Shown: piece by piece, positions 1 to 8,622 of the stretch
Layout: the number at the start of each line of letters is the position of its first letter
Numbering within the stretch: the first letter of the stretch is position 1
Origin: Rufibacter sp. DG15C
GTDB taxonomy: Bacteria > Bacteroidota > Bacteroidia > Cytophagales > Hymenobacteraceae
Direction: 5' to 3'
Length of the DNA stretch: 64,000 nucleotides
Assembly (NCBI RefSeq): GCF_001577755.1
Contig: NZ_CP010776.1
Span: 4,079,739-4,143,738, forward strand
Program-made: the position numbers and the translations under genes
Notes under the pieces: model-generated
Databases searched by the model: none
Told to the model about the DNA's origin: nothing
What the model saw: only the letters and a program-made list of their open reading frames with translations

Positions 1-225
1 CAGATCATGCAGATCAGCTACTTTACCTTCTCCATTGGCCTATTGAGTTACGTTGCCAGAGAAACCGCTCAATCTCTTGAACGCCGTAGGTATGTGGTTG
101 ACAACCTAGACCAGTTCTGGGCCGACAGCCAGGCGTTTATCTTGATGGCCGCCGTCCTTTACATTATTGCTACTATTTTCCAAAAGGGAGTAGACCTTCA
201 GAACGAAAACGACCTAACCGTATAG
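1..225 (+). CDS. DUF2975 membrane protein, C-terminal part (cut by window edge)
   Basis: The reading frame is open from the first base, so the start lies outside the window. The visible part carries two hydrophobic segments, and the ending GVDLQNENDLTV is typical of DUF2975 integral membrane proteins. Its stop is followed within two bases by the ATG of a small HTH gene; the DUF2975 plus YozG-like HTH pair is a recurrent two-gene module in Bacteroidota and Firmicutes, so co-transcription is very likely. The biochemical role of DUF2975 is not established; control of, or by, the HTH partner is inference. Confidence 0.8.
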   Translation, partial: QIMQISYFTFSIGLLSYVARETAQSLERRRYVVDNLDQFWADSQAFILMAAVLYIIATIFQKGVDLQNENDLTV

Positions 226-227
226 CC

Positions 228-443
228 ATGCCCATTGTTGTGAATTTGGACGTGATGATGGCTAAGCGTAAGATGTCCTTGAATGAGCTTTCAGAAAAAG
301 TAGATTTAACCCTTTCTAACCTGTCCATTTTAAAAACCGGTAAGGCCAAGGCTATTCGGTTTTCTACCCTTGAGGCCATCTGCAAGGCGCTGGCCTGCCA
401 ACCCGGCGACTTACTAGAATTTGTGGCTGAGGAAGCGGTGTAA
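228..443 (+). CDS. YozG-like Cro/CI-type HTH transcriptional regulator
   Basis: This 71-residue protein is essentially one XRE-type helix-turn-helix domain. The stretch MSLNELSEKVDLTLSNLSIL forms the HTH, and KAKAIRFSTLEAICKALACQ with the ending PGDLLEF is characteristic of the small YozG/YdaS-like regulators that accompany DUF2975 proteins. It has no ligand-binding domain. The ATG at 228 is 2 bases after the DUF2975 stop, implying translational coupling. It probably autoregulates the pair; no operator is visible because the promoter is outside the window. Confidence 0.9.
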   Translation: MPIVVNLDVMMAKRKMSLNELSEKVDLTLSNLSILKTGKAKAIRFSTLEAICKALACQPGDLLEFVAEEAV

Positions 444-815
444 GCTTGAGTCATATTTTATAAAGAAAACCACTTACGGCTGCTCTTCTTCAAGTAAACG
501 CCGAGGAGTGCTGCTGCTGCTGCTGCATTAAAACTTTACTTTCAACACCTAAGTAATCAAGGTAAAACCTTCCACCCTGTTCACCAATCCGTTTTTGGCC
601 AATCTCCTGTAAAATAGACCAAAAACGGATTGGTGAACTTGTATTCCCGCCAAAAAAATCTACTCGTTGAAATAATCAACTTTCTCTATATTTACCTGTA
701 TTGTTCCTTTCTTTGCAAGCTGCGGTTGGCAAATTTCGAATAGAGCAAAGGCAGAGAAATCCCTGTTTTTATTGCTAATCTTGGTTTGTCACTTGTCATT
801 AAGGTCTTTTAACAG
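444..815. other. Intergenic stretch 444-815
   Basis: No convincing gene is present. It holds a six-unit TGC trinucleotide run at about 509-526, copy 1 of the 38-bp palindrome family (579-638), and an AT-rich part (640-815) that must contain the promoter of the following lipoprotein gene, although I find no clean TAnnTTTG box there. Confidence 0.7.
579..638. repeat. 38-bp palindrome family, copy 1, with extended outer stem
   Basis: Core 590-627. The outer arms are a perfect 20-bp inverted repeat, left GTTCACCAATCCGTTTTTGG, so the stem extends 11 bp beyond the core with bases found at no other copy. It lies 136 bases after the HTH gene and has no T-tract, so it is an unusual terminator if it is one. 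Confidence 0.9.
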
Positions 816-1799
816 ATGATGAAACTTGTCATGAAGAAACTCCTAAACTGCCTCCTTCTTTTAGTGCTGTTTGCCTCCTGCGCTCAACCTAAAAGCGCCA
901 GCCAATCCTTGCCTAAGCATACCCTGCAAGACGGCGAACGGTTCATTACCCTCAACGGAATAAAGCACTGGGTAAACGTGCAAGGAAGTCAGCACCAAAC
1001 AATTCCCATTGTGGTGGTTCATGGCGGTCCCGGTGGCAACCAGTATGTCTTTGAACGCACCGCAGGTCCAGAATTAGAGAAGTTTGCCACCGTCATCTAC
1101 TATGAGCAAAGAGGCTCTGGCCGAAGCCAGGCGCCAAAAAATTCGGAAGATTACGCCCTGGCCATGTTGATCAGTGATTTAAGAGCTTTACAGGATTCTT
1201 TAGGCGTCCCCAAAATCACCCTGCTAGGGTATTCTTTCGGGGCCGAATTGTCTTTGCGCTATGCGGTGGCTTATCCAGACAAGGTAGCAAAGCTGATCCT
1301 CTCCTCGCCCGCTGAGCTCTCTCCGGCCAACATGTTGGTGCAGATCCAAGGTTTCTATGCCGTGGGTGACCCAACGCTAAGGGCCGGTATTGAAAAAGTA
1401 TTGAAAGACACCACAGATTTGACCAACAAATACAACCGCGTATGGGGCTTGGCAAATTCAGCCACGGTAGACAAGTTCCTGTTTGTAGACCAGGCTAAGG
1501 CCCAGCTGAACCGCCAAATGTGGCAGGAAAGCAAGCTTACCAACACCGGGCTCATGGCCAAGGTCTACCTTAAAAACAACAAGGCAGACTTACTAAACCA
1601 TGCCCAGAATCATACTACCCCTACCCTGCTGATAAGCGGTCTGCATGACAAAAATGGGGGCTTGCACACAGCCCTTGGCTTAAAGCAAATACTGCCTAAC
1701 AGCACGCATAAGATTTACGAACGCAGCGCGCATTTCCCTGACATTGAAGAGTCTACCCGCTTCGCGCAAGTTGTAAAAGCCTTTGTAGCAGGCAAGTAA
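816..1799 (+). CDS. Lipoprotein alpha/beta hydrolase, proline iminopeptidase-like (S33)
   Basis: Predicted cell-envelope hydrolase. The N-terminus is a lipoprotein signal peptide ending LLVLFASC, so the lipobox cysteine would be the mature first residue. Family marks are the oxyanion-hole HGGPGG, the nucleophile elbow GYSFG (Ser about 140), and acid and base in SGLHDKNGG (Asp about 278) and SAHFPD (His about 306), a complete triad. The HGGPGG plus S33 layout is typical of proline iminopeptidases and related peptidases; the substrate cannot be read from sequence. Met codons at 816, 819 and 831 are possible starts; 831 (MKKLLNC) gives the most conventional lipoprotein signal. A strong hairpin with a T-run follows at 1817. 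Confidence 0.85.
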   Translation: MMKLVMKKLLNCLLLLVLFASCAQPKSASQSLPKHTLQDGERFITLNGIKHWVNVQGSQHQTIPIVVVHGGPGGNQYVFERTAGPELEKFATVIYYEQRGSGRSQAPKNSEDYALAMLISDLRALQDSLGVPKITLLGYSFGAELSLRYAVAYPDKVAKLILSSPAELSPANMLVQIQGFYAVGDPTLRAGIEKVLKDTTDLTNKYNRVWGLANSATVDKFLFVDQAKAQLNRQMWQESKLTNTGLMAKVYLKNNKADLLNHAQNHTTPTLLISGLHDKNGGLHTALGLKQILPNSTHKIYERSAHFPDIEESTRFAQVVKAFVAGK

Positions 1800-1816
1800 C
1801 GATTACTTTTTTTTTG

Positions 1817-1868
1817 AAAAGCCGTTTTTGGCCTGATTCTTAGAAATCAGGCCAAAAACGGCTTTTTT
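1817..1868. repeat. 38-bp palindrome copy 2, acting as terminator
   Basis: Core 1823-1860 inside outer stem AAAAGC/GCTTTT, followed by T residues to 1868. It starts 18 bases after the hydrolase stop and has every property of an intrinsic terminator. Confidence 0.92.
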
Positions 1869-2089
1869 CTTTTCTAACTGGCCATCACAATCTTGATAAC
1901 TATCACTAAATCAATCATTTATTTAAGATGATTTTGAACTATGTGGCTACCTAGGCTGTTGGCCTCAATTATAATTTATATATAAGTATTTCAATAAAAG
2001 TATTGAATAATCTAAAGGACTCGGTGAAGTAGGATTCTAACTCCTGGGTTCTATTATCTCATATCTAATGCAAACAATTTATATTCTAT

Positions 2090-4546
2090 ATGGTCAGGAT
2101 TCTATTCTTTATGTATTTCTTATTTGTAGTTACACACAGCGCTTCGGCGCAGACATCCCTCATCCCGTTTGGCTCCTCCTGGAGGTATCTGGACAACGGC
2201 ACCAACCAGGGCACTGCCTGGAGCGCTCCCTCCTTCTCTGACGGCGCTTGGAAAACGGGTACCGGCAAGTTTGGCTACGGTATCAGTGACGCTAGAACCA
2301 GCGTCAGTTACGGTTCAAACGCCAAGAGCAAGTTCATCACCACCTACTTCCGGAAGGCTTTTTCTCTCACTGACCCAGGGGCATTTACCAGCTTTACCCT
2401 AAAAATGAAACGGGACGATGGCGTGGTCATCTACCTGAACGGGAAGGAAGTGCACCGCAACAACATGCCCACCGGCAGCATCCTGTATTCCACACTGGCC
2501 GCAGACGGGGCCTCAGACAACGGGACCAACATCCTCACGGTGAGCCTTCCCGTTTCTGGGTTTGTGGCAGGTACCAACGTGTTGGCTGTAGAAGTGCACC
2601 AGCAAAAAATCTCCACCTCAGACATGGCCTTTGACCTGGAGTTAACCGGACAGGCCAGCACATTGGCCGCCCCGGCGCCCAATACGCCGCCTGCCGTGGC
2701 CAGTGTTACCAGGTTGAATCCCTTAACCGAGTCCACCACGGCGACCTTTCTCACCTACCGGACTGTTTTCTCAGAGGCGGTCACGGGCGTGGATGCGGCA
2801 GACTTTGCACTTACCTCCTCGGGCACCGCGTTGGGCCAGGTGAGCGCGGTGAGGGCCGTTAGTTCTTCAACGTATGAAGTGACCGTTTCCAACGCCACCG
2901 GCCAAGGCACCCTACGGTTGGATGTAAAAGCAACGGGCACCAATATCCAGGACGTGAACAGTGCCGGCTTGTCTGCGGGCTACACGGTCGGCCAATCCTA
3001 TACCTTGGCGTCTTCAACAGAAACCACCACCGTGCAGCAAGCACCCATTACCGGGCTATTCTCATTTGGCTCTACCTGGAAATACCTGGATAACGGCACC
3101 AACCCAGGCACCACCTGGTCTACCCTTGCCTTCAACGACGGGTCCTGGAAATCTGGGAATGGCAAGTTTGGATACGGAATAACGGATGCGGCTACCCTAG
3201 TAGGCTTCGGGCCTGACGGCAGCAATAAATACATCACTACTTACTTTAGAAAGACCTTTTCCATTGCAGACCCGGCCCTCTATGGCACGATTACGGCCAA
3301 CCTCCGGTTAGATGATGCCGCAGTAGTGTATCTAAACGGCAAAGAGGTCTTTCGGCACAACATGCCCACCGGCACCATCACCAATACCACGATAGCTACC
3401 CTGAGCGCCAGCGACGACGGCACTAAGACGCAAACACTCACCATCCCGGCTTCGGCGTTTGTGACGGGTACCAACGTGATTGCCGTGGAAGTGCACCAGT
3501 CCAAGGTCAACACTTCAGACATGGCTTTTGACCTGGAACTCACCTCCACCCATTATGAGCCCAAGGTGTTGTACTACGAAGGTTTTGAGAGCGGCACCGG
3601 GTTTTCCAGCCTGCACCTGCAGACCAGCACCACCTACGGCTTTGGGGTGGCAAGTGCCCCTTGCTTCAACGGCGCGAAAGTAGGCCGCTGGGAGCTTAGG
3701 GCCGGAGACGCGCCCGTAGCAGACGGTACCCGCGCCGAGGTTAGCTTCCCAGAAACGTTGGCCCAGCAGGAGACCTGGCATTCCTTTGCCGGCTACTTTC
3801 CAGCGGCAGACTATAAACTAGACTCAGACGATGAGGCTATTAACCAATGGCACCAGGGAAGCGGCTTCGGGTCACCCATGATCAGCCTCAGGACAGAGAA
3901 CGGGCGCTTTATCATCAGGAGGCGTACTCCAGACGGAAACACGCTCCTTGCCCATGACCTGGGCGCCATCCCTTATGATCAATGGGCAGAAGTGGTGGTC
4001 CATATCAAACAGCATCTTACCGCTGGCATTGTACAGGTTTGGATAAACGGCGTGCAGAAACTGAACCTGCAAGGCGTGCCTACCATGTTCAACGGGCCGT
4101 ATGGCCAATGGAAGCTGGGCATCTACAAAAGCACCTGGAACAGCGGCAACTCCACCCAGTCTATTAAACGGGTATGGTACGTGGACGAGGTAAAGCTTGG
4201 GAACGCGGCCTCTACTTATGAGACCATGAAACCCATTGGCAATAACCTGTCTGCGTCATTAGTGCAAGCCACCAGCACCCAAAGCCTAAGCCTAGAAAAT
4301 CCTTCCGTTAGACAACCACTACTGTATCCAAACCCAGCCAAGCGGGGAAGCGTGCTTACGCTTAACACTACCTTGACAGAACCCACTGAAATGGTAGTGA
4401 AGGACGTAACAGGCCGTGTCATGTTGACTGGAAAATTTTCGGGGACCGCTAACATTGAGACCAAGCAACTCCCCAGCGGCATGTATTTCATTTCTACCTA
4501 CGGCAAGGACCCAATTAGAAACTTGAGATTTATAGTTACAGAGTAA
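2090..4546 (+). CDS. Secreted polysaccharide-lyase-like protein with duplicated domain and T9SS sorting tail
   Basis: A signal peptide (about residues 1-20, ending SASA) is followed by two copies of a roughly 165-residue beta-sandwich module (about 23-187 and 321-483), each opening FGS(S/T)W(R/K)YLDNGTN and holding YLNGKEV and DMAFDLELT; this resembles galactose-binding-like modules of carbohydrate-active proteins. Between them lies an Ig-like domain (about 200-305). Residues about 494-707 (YYEGFESG, HSFAGYFPA, NQWHQG, QVWINGV) resemble the heparin-lyase-I-like polysaccharide lyase fold. Residues about 743-818 (YPNPAKRGS, LPSGMYFI) are a type A T9SS C-terminal domain, so the protein is probably exported and anchored at the cell surface. 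Substrate unknown; lyase activity is inferred from fold similarity. The start could also be Met8. Confidence 0.8.
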   Translation: MVRILFFMYFLFVVTHSASAQTSLIPFGSSWRYLDNGTNQGTAWSAPSFSDGAWKTGTGKFGYGISDARTSVSYGSNAKSKFITTYFRKAFSLTDPGAFTSFTLKMKRDDGVVIYLNGKEVHRNNMPTGSILYSTLAADGASDNGTNILTVSLPVSGFVAGTNVLAVEVHQQKISTSDMAFDLELTGQASTLAAPAPNTPPAVASVTRLNPLTESTTATFLTYRTVFSEAVTGVDAADFALTSSGTALGQVSAVRAVSSSTYEVTVSNATGQGTLRLDVKATGTNIQDVNSAGLSAGYTVGQSYTLASSTETTTVQQAPITGLFSFGSTWKYLDNGTNPGTTWSTLAFNDGSWKSGNGKFGYGITDAATLVGFGPDGSNKYITTYFRKTFSIADPALYGTITANLRLDDAAVVYLNGKEVFRHNMPTGTITNTTIATLSASDDGTKTQTLTIPASAFVTGTNVIAVEVHQSKVNTSDMAFDLELTSTHYEPKVLYYEGFESGTGFSSLHLQTSTTYGFGVASAPCFNGAKVGRWELRAGDAPVADGTRAEVSFPETLAQQETWHSFAGYFPAADYKLDSDDEAINQWHQGSGFGSPMISLRTENGRFIIRRRTPDGNTLLAHDLGAIPYDQWAEVVVHIKQHLTAGIVQVWINGVQKLNLQGVPTMFNGPYGQWKLGIYKSTWNSGNSTQSIKRVWYVDEVKLGNAASTYETMKPIGNNLSASLVQATSTQSLSLENPSVRQPLLYPNPAKRGSVLTLNTTLTEPTEMVVKDVTGRVMLTGKFSGTANIETKQLPSGMYFISTYGKDPIRNLRFIVTE

Positions 4547-4574
4547 GAATACTCCGCTGGTTAAAATACCTGTA

Positions 4575-4620
4575 GAGCCGTTTTTGGCCTGATTTTGAGA
4601 AAACAGGCCAAAAACAGCTC
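4575..4620. repeat. 38-bp palindrome copy 3
   Basis: Core 4579-4616 with outer stem GAGC/GCTC and one mismatch (G opposite A). It lies 28 bases after the lyase-like gene and 60 bases before the pgk promoter box, so it insulates the two. Confidence 0.9.
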
Positions 4621-4677
4621 CACTCTTAGGAGAGGGATTGGGCCATGCGCCTTCTCAAGGGTTATAAATAGAATTAC

Positions 4678-4685
4678 TATATTTG
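4678..4685 (+). promoter_or_regulatory. Probable pgk -7 promoter box
   Basis: TATATTTG matches the Bacteroidota TAnnTTTG consensus. It predicts transcription from about 4691, which excludes the upstream in-frame ATG at 4595 and supports the pgk start at 4742. No clear -33 TTTG is visible at the right spacing. Confidence 0.5.
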
Positions 4686-4741
4686 CTTTGCACCTGTTTC
4701 AGGTCTATTTCCGTAGCAAGAACCTAACCTTCACTGAGACT

Positions 4742-5950
4742 ATGATAACCATTGACCAATACAACTTCCAGGGCAAGCGTGCACTGGTGCGCGTAGACTT
4801 CAACGTGCCCCTGAACGGCAGCTTTGAGATTACAGATGACACCCGCATCAAGGCGGCCGTGCCCACCATCAGAAAAATTTTGAACGACGGCGGTTCTGTG
4901 GTCCTGATGTCGCATTTGGGAAGACCAAAGGGTGGCCCAGAGGAGAAGTATTCTTTGAAGCATTTGATTCAGCCGCTGGAAGATATTTTCCAGACCCAGG
5001 TCAAATTCTCGCGTGATTGCATTGGCTCTGAGGCCGTAGAAATGGCCAACGCGTTGCAACCCGGCGAAATCCTGCTGCTGGAGAACCTGCGTTTTCACAA
5101 AGAAGAGGAATCGGGTAACCAGATCTTCGCCGAGAAATTAAGCCTCTTGGGAGATGTGTACGTGAACGACGCCTTCGGGACGGCCCACCGCGCCCACGCC
5201 TCTACCTCTATCGTGGCGGATTATTTCCCGCATGACAAGGTGTGCGGCACCGTAATGCAAGCCGAATTGGAGAACGCCCAGAAAGTATTGAGCTACGCTG
5301 ATCGTCCGTACACCGCTATTATGGGTGGCGCTAAAATATCAGATAAGATCCTGGTGATTGAGCAATTGCTGGACCGCGTAGACAACCTGATCATTGGCGG
5401 TGGCATGAGCTACACCTTCGCCAGAGCCCAAGGCGGTCACATTGGCAACTCCCTGCTGGAGGCTGATAAAATGGATTTGACGCTGGAGCTTATGAAGAAA
5501 GCTGAGGAAAAAGGCGTGAAAATCTATCTACCTACAGACTCCATCATAGCCGATGCTTTTAACAACAACGCCAACACAGATAAAGTAGGAAGTGGCTCTA
5601 TTCCTGACGGCTGGATGGGCTTAGACATAGGACCAGAAAGCCAGGCTACCTTCGCGGAGGTGGTTAGAAATTCAAAGACCATTCTCTGGAACGGCCCCAT
5701 GGGTGTGTTTGAGATGCCCAACTTTGCCGGTGGTACCAAAGCCATTGCCGAAGCTGTAGTGGAAGCTACTAAGGACGGTGCCTACTCACTCATTGGCGGA
5801 GGCGACTCTGCCGCCGCGGTAGCACAGATGGGCCACACGCATGATGTATCGTATGTCTCAACCGGCGGTGGTGCTCTGCTAGAGTACATGGAAGGCAAGC
5901 AACTACCCGGCGTCCTGGCCTTGCAACTGGATGAGACTCCTTTGACCTAG
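4742..5950 (+). CDS. pgk: Phosphoglycerate kinase
   Basis: Cytoplasmic glycolytic enzyme that transfers phosphate from 1,3-bisphosphoglycerate to ADP. The 402-residue product has the family signature RVDFNVPLN, the substrate motif SHLGRPKG, the nucleotide-binding region GGAKISDKI and the C-terminal loop GGGDSAAAVAQMG; length is normal. The frame is open back to 4595, but that extra 49 residues runs through repeat copy 3, lacks family similarity and lies upstream of the probable promoter box, so I place the start at 4742 (MITIDQYNF). A strong terminator follows. Confidence 0.97.
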   Translation: MITIDQYNFQGKRALVRVDFNVPLNGSFEITDDTRIKAAVPTIRKILNDGGSVVLMSHLGRPKGGPEEKYSLKHLIQPLEDIFQTQVKFSRDCIGSEAVEMANALQPGEILLLENLRFHKEEESGNQIFAEKLSLLGDVYVNDAFGTAHRAHASTSIVADYFPHDKVCGTVMQAELENAQKVLSYADRPYTAIMGGAKISDKILVIEQLLDRVDNLIIGGGMSYTFARAQGGHIGNSLLEADKMDLTLELMKKAEEKGVKIYLPTDSIIADAFNNNANTDKVGSGSIPDGWMGLDIGPESQATFAEVVRNSKTILWNGPMGVFEMPNFAGGTKAIAEAVVEATKDGAYSLIGGGDSAAAVAQMGHTHDVSYVSTGGGALLEYMEGKQLPGVLALQLDETPLT

Positions 5951-5968
5951 TATCTTCTATTTCTATAC

Positions 5969-6013
5969 AACAGAAGCGGCGGCCTCATTACTGGGGCCGC
6001 CGCTTCTGTTTTT
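5969..6013 (+). terminator. Intrinsic terminator of pgk
   Basis: A perfect 16-bp inverted repeat (left AACAGAAGCGGCGGCC, right arm 5995-6010) followed by T residues. The T-tract is also the first arm of the 38-bp palindrome copy that follows. Confidence 0.92.
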
Positions 6014-6044
6014 AGCCTGTTTTCTAAAAACTAGCCCAAAAACG
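6007..6044. repeat. 38-bp palindrome copy 4, fused to pgk terminator
   Basis: Exactly 38 bp. Its left-arm GTTTTT doubles as the T-tract of the pgk terminator. It sits between the convergent pgk and recQ genes, and its arms are imperfect. Confidence 0.82.
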
Positions 6045-6126
6045 GTGTATACTTGGTACTAAGAATCCACCCGGGAGTCCCTATTCAAATAACTATTTAA
6101 CATATTTTTTCAACCAAAGACACATA

Positions 6127-8037
6127 TTACTTCAACCGCTCTAGATTTCCTTCTGGGGTATACTGTAGCAATTGATTCTCCAGCATTTCCTGCAGCAAAT
6201 CACCTAGTAGCTCCTGCTCAGATGAACTAAAATGCGTGGCGATGGACTTGGGATGCAAAGGCATTTCTTTCAGGTGGCTCAACACCTTGGCTTCTAGGTG
6301 CAGTTTGTTTTCTTCCAACCGGAGTCTCTTCTTTTGCGCAAGACAGTAATCACAGATGCGGCAGTTTTCCTTACTCTCCTCCCCGAAGTATTTCAATATC
6401 TGCTGCGTCCTACATTGCTTGCCATTCTCCAAATACCCAATCACCGATTTAGCTTTGGCCAGCGCCTGGTCCCGGAACTGATTTAAGCGCTTCTGGTCCA
6501 GAGGCATTTTGGCGGCATCTGCCCTAGGTTGAATGAATTGCACTTGGGGTCCGTCGTGCTGGGCCTCGTACACCAATACTTGGCGTTGGTGAAGATGTTG
6601 CAATTGCTGCCGAACGGTTTTCTCTGGTAGTTCCAGATGTATGGCCAGCCCCGCCTCCGAGATTTTCACGAAATCGCGGTACATCTCGCCGCCGTACAAC
6701 CGCAGCAAGCCTTTGATGACCGGCTCCAGCGTCTCGTTCATAATCTGGAACTCATACAAGGCCGTGTGCTCCAGCAGGAAGAATACTTTGGACGGACTGT
6801 AAAAGCCTTCGTTCAAGACCAGTAGCCCCTCTGACTCCAATTGCTTGAGCGAATGGTGCACTTCTACGGCAGAAAGCTGGTAAGTCCGACAAAACTCTGC
6901 TATGTCAAAGTCAAAGGACTGGAAGGCGCCGCTGCCCGTGGCCAGCTGGTAGAAGTTGGCCAGGGCCTGGTACACGCGCTTTAAGGTTTCCATGGGAGGA
7001 TAGGCCTCCGTGGTTTTCTTGAGGAGCAGTGACGTGTCCTCAGGGCCCAGCAAAACTGTGGCATAGCTGTACTTGCCATCGCGCCCTGCCCTACCAGCTT
7101 CCTGGTAATAAGCCTCCAGAGAATCAGGTAAATCCAGGTGCACCACCAGGCGCACATCTGGCTTGTCAATCCCCATCCCGAAGGCATTGGTGGCCACAAT
7201 CACGCGCACTCTGTCTTGAATCCAGTCGGTTTGGGCGGTGGTTCGGGCTTGGTGTGGCAGCCCGGCGTGGTAAGCGGCGGCTTTGATGCCCTGGCGCTGG
7301 AGCCAATCGGCTAACTCTTGCGTGCGGCGGCGGTTGCGCACATAGATGATGGCTGTGCCTTTCATCTTCTGTAGAATCTCGCGCATTCTGGCCTCTTTGT
7401 CCTCCACGGCCAGCACCGAATACGACAAGTTCTTTCTGGCGAAGCTCTGCTGAAAAACATTCTCTTTTTTGAAGGCCAGCTTCTCCTGGATGTCTGCCTT
7501 CACCACAGTAGTAGCAGAAGCAGTCAAGGCCAATATGGGCACCTTCGGCAGGATGTCTCTTAGCTTGGCAATCTCCAGATACGGTGGCCGGAAGTCATAT
7601 CCCCACTGTGAAATACAGTGCGCCTCATCCACGGCCAGCAGACAAACGTTCATGCGCTTGACCCGCTCCAGAAACAGCTCGGTCTGCAAGCGCTCCGGCG
7701 AGACGTACAGAAACTTAACCGCGCCGAACACGCAATTGTCCAGAATCATGTCCATCTCGCGCTTCGGCATGCCGGTGTGGAGCGCAGCGGCCGCAATGCC
7801 GCGTTTACGCAGGTTCTCCACCTGGTCTTTCATGAGCGCAATCAAGGGAGACACCACTAAGCACACGCCCTCCTGCGCCAGCGCTGGCACTTGAAAGCAA
7901 ATGGATTTTCCGCCACCAGTGGGGAGGATAGCCAAGGTGTCTTGTCCGGCTAAGACCGATGCAATGATGTCTTCCTGCCCCGGCCTGAATTTGTCATAGC
8001 CCCAGTATTGCTGTAAGATGTGGTGATGGTCTGTCAT
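6127..8037 (-). CDS. recQ: ATP-dependent DNA helicase RecQ
   Basis: 3'-5' superfamily 2 DNA helicase for recombination and fork repair. Visible motifs are Walker A LPTGGGKS, the DEAH box in DEAHCISQWGYDFRPPY (including the aromatic-rich RecQ loop), and motif VI YYQEAGRAGRDG; a zinc-binding RQC part follows (CRTQQILKYFGE, CRICDYC). About 636 residues is normal for the shorter Bacteroidota RecQ; I see no clear HRDC domain. The frame runs to 8076, but a good minus-strand promoter (8076-8046) predicts a transcript starting near 8040, favouring MTDHHHILQQYW at 8037, possibly almost leaderless. The alternative ATG at 8043 differs by two residues. Confidence 0.93.
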   Translation of the reverse strand: MTDHHHILQQYWGYDKFRPGQEDIIASVLAGQDTLAILPTGGGKSICFQVPALAQEGVCLVVSPLIALMKDQVENLRKRGIAAAALHTGMPKREMDMILDNCVFGAVKFLYVSPERLQTELFLERVKRMNVCLLAVDEAHCISQWGYDFRPPYLEIAKLRDILPKVPILALTASATTVVKADIQEKLAFKKENVFQQSFARKNLSYSVLAVEDKEARMREILQKMKGTAIIYVRNRRRTQELADWLQRQGIKAAAYHAGLPHQARTTAQTDWIQDRVRVIVATNAFGMGIDKPDVRLVVHLDLPDSLEAYYQEAGRAGRDGKYSYATVLLGPEDTSLLLKKTTEAYPPMETLKRVYQALANFYQLATGSGAFQSFDFDIAEFCRTYQLSAVEVHHSLKQLESEGLLVLNEGFYSPSKVFFLLEHTALYEFQIMNETLEPVIKGLLRLYGGEMYRDFVKISEAGLAIHLELPEKTVRQQLQHLHQRQVLVYEAQHDGPQVQFIQPRADAAKMPLDQKRLNQFRDQALAKAKSVIGYLENGKQCRTQQILKYFGEESKENCRICDYCLAQKKRLRLEENKLHLEAKVLSHLKEMPLHPKSIATHFSSSEQELLGDLLQEMLENQLLQYTPEGNLERLK

Positions 8038-8045
8038 AGCCATGT

Positions 8046-8076
8046 CAAAGCTACAACTTTGAATCTGGGAGGTCAA
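8046..8076 (-). promoter_or_regulatory. recQ promoter
   Basis: On the minus strand TTG (8076-8074) is followed after 20 bases by TAGCTTTG (8053-8046), matching the Bacteroidota -33/-7 pattern. The predicted start point is about 8040, three bases before the preferred recQ ATG. Confidence 0.6.
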
Positions 8077-8486
8077 GCCAATTTGAGTCCTGAGTCGCGA
8101 GCCGCGGGTCCTGAATCATTTCCTCTGCCACCGCGCCAGCGCACAAACGCATTGCAGCGTCTCCAACAGCAAGTTGCCCGCCGACCGACCTTGCGCAGGG
8201 CAGCCTTGGCTGTGCGCCCGGAGCATGGGCAGGGACCGTGTAATGGCTTTTCAAACAGCAGTGGCGCAAGCCTACTATGAAACAGATAGCATTTGCCAGG
8301 TGCAGAATCCGAAGAAAAGCTGTTTGAGCGGCAGTGAGTTTCTTTTCTTCTTGATTCTTTTGGTTAGGTTGAACATCAAGGAGAAAAGTGACAAACCGGG
8401 GCAGAAAGCAAGGAAGGAGGATTTGGGAGGACGGTGTTGGTTGGTAGAGCCGGAAAGATAAATCAAATAAAGTAGTCATCCCCCTA

Positions 8487-8502
8487 CCCCCTTCAAAGGG
8501 GG
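8487..8502. repeat. Short C/G palindrome
   Basis: CCCCCTTCAAAGGGGG is self-complementary apart from its central two bases. It lies in a spacer with no gene, and may be a short dispersed element; no second copy was seen in this window. Confidence 0.5.
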
Positions 8503-8528
8503 ACGAAAAAGCTCCTTTCTTCTAATAT

Positions 8529-8566
8529 CATTTTTAGCCTAGTTTCTCCAAAATACCCTAAAAACA
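8529..8566. repeat. 38-bp palindrome copy 5 (degenerate)
   Basis: The 38-bp spacing is kept, but both arms have drifted (TTTTTAGCC and CCCTAAAAA). It lies directly beyond the terminator of the minus-strand gene ending at 8623. Confidence 0.72.
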
Positions 8567-8592
8567 GAAAACCCGACCATGGGCCGGGCTTT
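8567..8592 (-). terminator. Terminator of the 8623-9444 gene
   Basis: On the minus strand AAAGCCCGG pairs with the T-rich right arm TCGGGTTTT (9 bp including G-T pairs), followed by TCTGTTTTT. It begins 31 bases after the gene's stop. Confidence 0.72.
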
Positions 8593-8622
8593 CAAGTATC
8601 ATTCATTCACTCAAGTATTAAC

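Larger units (their letters stand above)
8077..8622. other. Long intergenic block between recQ and the 8623 gene
   Basis: No gene I can support. From the left: a GAGTC-rich word (8092-8108) that recurs inverted near 10638; a GC-rich block of about 8120-8270; AT/GA-rich sequence to 8470; a short palindrome CCCCCTTCAAAGGGGG (8487-8502); repeat copy 5; and the terminator of the 8623 gene. An open frame on the minus strand (8051-8479) overlaps the recQ promoter, has abnormal composition and is not called. Confidence 0.6.

Noticed and set aside
509..526. TGC trinucleotide run as a phase-variable repeat
   Set aside because: Only six units and not in a coding region or clear promoter.
4595..4741. 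N-terminal extension of the pgk frame
   Set aside because: It passes through palindrome copy 3 and has no similarity to PGK; the promoter box lies inside it.
8051..8479. 142-residue open frame on the minus strand between recQ and the 8623 gene
   Set aside because: Overlaps the recQ promoter, has abnormal composition and no recognisable motif.
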